Shown: positions 63,783 through 64,000 of the stretch, piece by piece
Numbering within the stretch: position 1 is the first letter of the stretch
How the letters are laid out: each line of letters opens with the position of its first letter
Origin: Trichoplax adhaerens
Lineage: Eukaryota > Placozoa > Uniplacotomia > Trichoplacea > Trichoplacidae
DNA: 64,000 bases
Direction of reading: 5' to 3'
Assembly: GCF_000150275.1 (NCBI RefSeq)
Contig: NW_002060945.1
Location: 4,271,230 to 4,335,229, forward strand
The notes under the pieces: generated by a model
Told to the model about the DNA's origin: nothing
What the model saw: the letters and a program-made list of their open reading frames with translations, nothing else
The model's database searches: none
Program-made: the position numbers and the translations under genes

Positions 63783-63995
63783 TCACCATCTTGCGTTAGC
63801 ACTGTGAGCAATAATGTCAAGTGTTATTTCCTTTATGTCGTATACAGTAGCAACTTTACTAGGTAGTATTGTGCACAATACGACACTTTTCACATAGCCA
63901 CTAATAACTTTTGTTTTATGTCCTGTGATAATATCCAGTAAATTGTTGTATTCTAAGCATAGAATCAACGCATGATTTGTATATAAACATGACAA
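63783..63995 (-). CDS. Unassigned open frame at right edge, possible upstream exon
   Basis: A 70-codon frame with a CACAG acceptor-like site inside it and a GTGAGA donor at its end. From the acceptor to the donor it reads HKTKVISGYVKSVV onward to LDIIAHSANAR. Using the donor, it would join in frame to the GRAMD start exon. I do not recognise the sequence. It may be an extended N-terminus, a 5' UTR exon read by chance, or the edge of another gene. Confidence 0.25.
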   Translation of the reverse strand: MSCLYTNHALILCLEYNNLLDIITGHKTKVISGYVKSVVLCTILPSKVATVYDIKEITLDIIAHSANARW

Positions 63996-64000
63996 TTTTA

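Noticed and set aside
1-64000. CRISPR arrays, operons or bacterial regulatory signals
   Set aside because: Splice-site-delimited exons and animal protein families show this is eukaryotic nuclear DNA; no regularly spaced short repeats were seen.

Overview
The window looks like nuclear DNA from an AT-rich, intron-rich animal genome. Proteins are split into short exons with GTAAGT-type donors and CAG/TAG acceptors, introns are mostly 80-400 bp, and the gene content is metazoan: a KLF9/13-type factor with Sin3-interaction motifs, peptide-amidating PAM, ESCRT-I UBAP1 and a GRAMD1/2-type GRAM protein. The compact introns, roughly one gene per 10 kb and little transposon content suggest an early-branching animal. 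A placozoan (Trichoplax/Hoilungia-like) is my best guess, but this is inference and no species marker is present.

Layout. 33-1256 (+): the last seven exons of PYROXD1. 3055-3678 (-): one long intronless ORF of unknown function. 3.7-13.0 kb: no supported gene. 13075-15790 (-): two-exon KLF gene with a GC-richer upstream region (16.6-18.1 kb) carrying G-runs and TACGGTA repeats. 18.2-29.9 kb: a long AT-rich gene desert. 29991-about 32880: a broken LTR-retrotransposon remnant (gag, two zinc knuckles, protease) whose terminal repeats are rearranged into a hairpin, followed by a very G-poor tract. 35158-46564 (-): complete 19-exon gene for bifunctional PAM (PHM plus PAL, 671 residues by my exon model), with an alternative read-through that would give PHM alone. 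46.6-53.1 kb: gene-free, with a diverged tandem array near 49.6-50.4 kb. 53160-56880 (-): complete seven-exon UBAP1. 56.9-58.7 kb: a second GC-richer stretch with a perfect 20-bp inverted repeat. About 59.4/59.9-63214 (-): a GRAMD-type gene whose 3' end is uncertain.

The genes do not form a pathway. PYROXD1 is a flavin oxidoreductase, KLF is a transcription factor, PAM acts in the secretory pathway on neuropeptide precursors, UBAP1 sorts ubiquitinated cargo in ESCRT-I, and GRAMD proteins bind lipids at ER contact sites. All exon boundaries below were read by eye. For PAM, UBAP1, PYROXD1 and KLF the exon phases join without a break, and for PAM and UBAP1 the summed exon lengths divide by three.
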